Translations under genes and position numbers: made by a program
In this document: positions 39,032 to 40,854 of the stretch, piece by piece
Numbering within the stretch: the stretch's first letter is position 1
Layout of the letters: every line of letters starts with the position of its first letter
Notes under the pieces: model-generated
Told to the model about the DNA's origin: nothing
Seen by the model: only the letters and a program-made list of their open reading frames with translations
Database searches by the model: none
IMG/VR virus record: IMGVR_UViG_3300048839_001612
Location: 1-40,854 of that record
Strand: one strand, 5' to 3'
Origin: a virus
DNA: 40,854 nt

Positions 39032-40854
39032 CTACAATCGAGCTCGGCGGAGACGCAGCGCATTGCCGACTACACTTACCGAGGATAGCGCCATGGCGGC
39101 TGCGGCAATGATCGGCGAGAGGAGGATGCCGAAAAACGGATAGAGCACCCCGGCCGCGACCGGCACGCCGAGCGCGTTGTAAATGAAGGCGAAGAACAGG
39201 TTCTGGCGGATGTTCCTCATCGTCGCCTCCGAGAGGTGGCGCGCCCGCACGATCCCCATGAGGTCACCCTTGAGGAGCGTCACGCCGGCGCTCTCCATGG
39301 CGACATCGGTGCCGGTGCCCATGGCGATGCCGACATCGGCGGCCGCCAGTGCTGGGGCATCGTTGACGCCGTCGCCTGCCATCGCAACGACGCGGCCCTG
39401 GGCCTTGTAGCGCTGCACGACCGCGCTCTTCTGCTCGGGCAGCACTTCGGCCTCGACCTCCTCGATGCCGAGCTGGCGCGCGACCGCTTTCGCAGTCGTC
39501 CAGTTGTCACCGGTGAGCATGACCACCCGGATGCCGTCGACTTTAAGACCCCTCAGCGCCTCCGCTGTGCTCGGCTTGACCGGATCGGCTATCCCGAGCG
39601 CGCCGGCGACAGATCCATCAACGCTCATGAAGATTGCTGTGGCGCCGTCCTTGCGGAGTTCTTCTGCGCGAGCTGCCAACACGGCGACGTCGACACCCAA
39701 TTCTGAGAGGAACTTCGCGTTGCCGAGGGCGATGCGCTTACCCTCGACGTTCCCGAGCGCCCCCTTTCCTGTGGGTGAATCGAACTCGGAGACCTGTGCG
39801 GTTGCAATACCGCGCTCTTCAGCGGCGCGAACGATCGCTAAGGCCAGCGGATGCTCGCTCGCCCGCTCCACGCTCGCCGCGAGCCGCAGCACTTCCGTCT
39901 CCGTGTAGTTCGGCGCGGGCACGATAGCGGTGACTGCCGGCTTGCCCTCTGTCAGAGTGCCTGTCTTGTCGACCACCAGGGTGTCGACCTTTTCCATGTG
40001 CTCCAGTGCCTCGGCGTTCTTGATCAGCACGCCGGCCTGCGCACCGCGACCCACGCCCACCATGATGGACATGGGGGTCGCAAGGCCAAGCGCGCACGGG
40101 CAGGCGATGATGAGCACGGCGACTGCGGCGACGAGGCCGTAGGAGAACCGTGGCTCCGGCCCCCAGATGCCCCACGCCGCGAAGGCGAGAAGCGCCACCA
40201 CGATCACGGCCGGCACGAAGTAGCCAGAGACCTGGTCAGCGAGCCGCTGGATCGGCGCCCGGCTGCGCTGCGCATCCGCGACGAGCTGAACGATCTGCGA
40301 CAGCATGGTGTCGCGCCCGACCTTCTGGGCCTCGATGACAAGCGCTCCGCTCTGGTTCATGGTGCCGCCGATCACCCTCGCGCCGACCTCCTTTGTGACC
40401 GGCATCGACTCACCCGTGACCATCGACTCGTCGACAGCGCTGCGACCTTGGAGGACCGCGCCATCGACCGGCACCTTCTCGCCCGGCCGGACGCGCAGCC
40501 GGTCGTTGACGTGGACCTCGTCGAGCGGCACCTCCTCTTCGCTATCGTCGTCATTGACCCGGCGAGCGGTCTTCGGGGCGAGGTCGAGAAGCGCACGGAT
40601 GGCGCCGCTGGTCGTCTCTCGCGCCCGCAACTCGAGGACCTGCCCGAGCAGGACGAGGACGGTGATGACCGCCGCCGCCTCGAAGTAGACGGCAACCGCC
40701 CCCTCCGGACCCCGAAACGCGGCCGGATAGACGCCCGGCGCCAGCGTAGCGATGACGCTATAGACCCACGCGACGCCGGTCCCCATCGCGATCAGGGTGA
40801 ACATGTTCAGGTTGCGGCTCACGACCGACTGCCAGCCGCGGACGAAGAACGGCC
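39032..40854 (-). CDS. copA: Copper-exporting P1B-type ATPase (5' end outside window)
   Basis: At least 607 residues are present, the frame running off the right edge ([11 protein letters not shown] is the last readable upstream part). Key motifs are [10 protein letters not shown] (actuator domain), [11 protein letters not shown] (metal-binding CPC in the sixth helix), [11 protein letters not shown] with the phosphorylated Asp, SEHPLA, MLTGDN and [23 protein letters not shown] and [15 protein letters not shown] supply the Tyr-Asn and Met-Ser-Ser residues typical of Cu(I) pumps. N-terminal HMA or His-rich domains are not visible. It exports Cu(I) from the cytoplasm. First readable gene of the operon with ackA and xfp. 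Confidence 0.94.
   Translation of the reverse strand, partial: PFFVRGWQSVVSRNLNMFTLIAMGTGVAWVYSVIATLAPGVYPAAFRGPEGAVAVYFEAAAVITVLVLLGQVLELRARETTSGAIRALLDLAPKTARRVNDDDSEEEVPLDEVHVNDRLRVRPGEKVPVDGAVLQGRSAVDESMVTGESMPVTKEVGARVIGGTMNQSGALVIEAQKVGRDTMLSQIVQLVADAQRSRAPIQRLADQVSGYFVPAVIVVALLAFAAWGIWGPEPRFSYGLVAAVAVLIIACPCALGLATPMSIMVGVGRGAQAGVLIKNAEALEHMEKVDTLVVDKTGTLTEGKPAVTAIVPAPNYTETEVLRLAASVERASEHPLALAIVRAAEERGIATAQVSEFDSPTGKGALGNVEGKRIALGNAKFLSELGVDVAVLAARAEELRKDGATAIFMSVDGSVAGALGIADPVKPSTAEALRGLKVDGIRVVMLTGDNWTTAKAVARQLGIEEVEAEVLPEQKSAVVQRYKAQGRVVAMAGDGVNDAPALAAADVGIAMGTGTDVAMESAGVTLLKGDLMGIVRARHLSEATMRNIRQNLFFAFIYNALGVPVAAGVLYPFFGILLSPIIAAAAMALSSVSVVGNALRLRRARL

Overview
The window looks like part of a prophage in a high-GC alphaproteobacterium, joined on its right to chromosomal genes. 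The host is most likely of the Hyphomicrobiales/Rhizobiales type (Bradyrhizobium- or Rhodopseudomonas-like). This rests on overall GC richness, on small phage families typical of that group (DUF6362, DUF3489, DUF6441-like proteins), on a gene-transfer-agent-like tail tip, and on the neighbouring phosphoketolase/acetate kinase/copper ATPase operon. All identifications come from reading the sequence; no database was searched.

Layout. (1) 1-3989: phage replication and early genes. These are the last codons of a UvrD/RecD-like helicase, a 980-residue Toprim primase-helicase whose 3' end carries an array of 9-bp GGGGAACGT repeats, a TSCPD-like small protein, an unknown small protein and a DUF6362 helix-turn-helix protein. 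(2) 3994-7288: a complete mercury-resistance cassette, merR < > merT-merP-merF-merA plus a small Cys-rich membrane protein, with a textbook 19-bp-spacer MerR promoter. It is followed by a non-coding stretch (7289-7715) with 15-bp tandem repeats, a cluster of GTTACCA heptamers and a strong terminator. (3) 7716-10338: two overlapping paralogous ParB-like/DNA methyltransferase fusions. (4) 10399-11399: three small genes on the minus strand, including a DUF3489 protein. (5) 11519-21736: a lambda-order morphogenesis block. It holds terminase small and large subunits, a gpW-like connector, portal, S49 capsid protease with a nested in-frame scaffold start, decoration protein, major capsid protein, head-tail joining proteins, tail tube, and a tail-assembly chaperone pair joined by a -1 frameshift site. 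(6) 21737-32508: tape measure, then a tail tip in gene-transfer-agent order (DUF2460, DUF2163, NlpC/P60 peptidase, multidomain hub/TIM-barrel protein). The hub protein is preceded by a free-standing paralogue of its own N-terminal domain and followed by a DUF2793 receptor-binding candidate. (7) 32573-35087: lysis genes, comprising a multidomain endolysin with a C-terminal membrane anchor and three small membrane proteins, one a 3-TM GTA-type holin.

(8) 35102-40854, minus strand: chromosomal operon copA (5' end outside the window), a small membrane protein, ackA and xfp. The genes are tightly packed or overlapping. Phosphoketolase makes acetyl phosphate, from which acetate kinase makes ATP. 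The last phage gene and the 3' end of xfp converge only 14 bp apart, so the right prophage boundary is probably at or inside the 3' end of xfp.

Working together: the phage appears to combine a lambda-type head and a GTA-type tail tip, and carries mercury resistance as a cargo (moron) block that would give a lysogen Hg(II) tolerance. The points most worth following are the repeat array inside the primase gene (candidate replication origin), the frameshift and nested-start signals, the duplicated hub domain, the three-part endolysin and the mer cargo.
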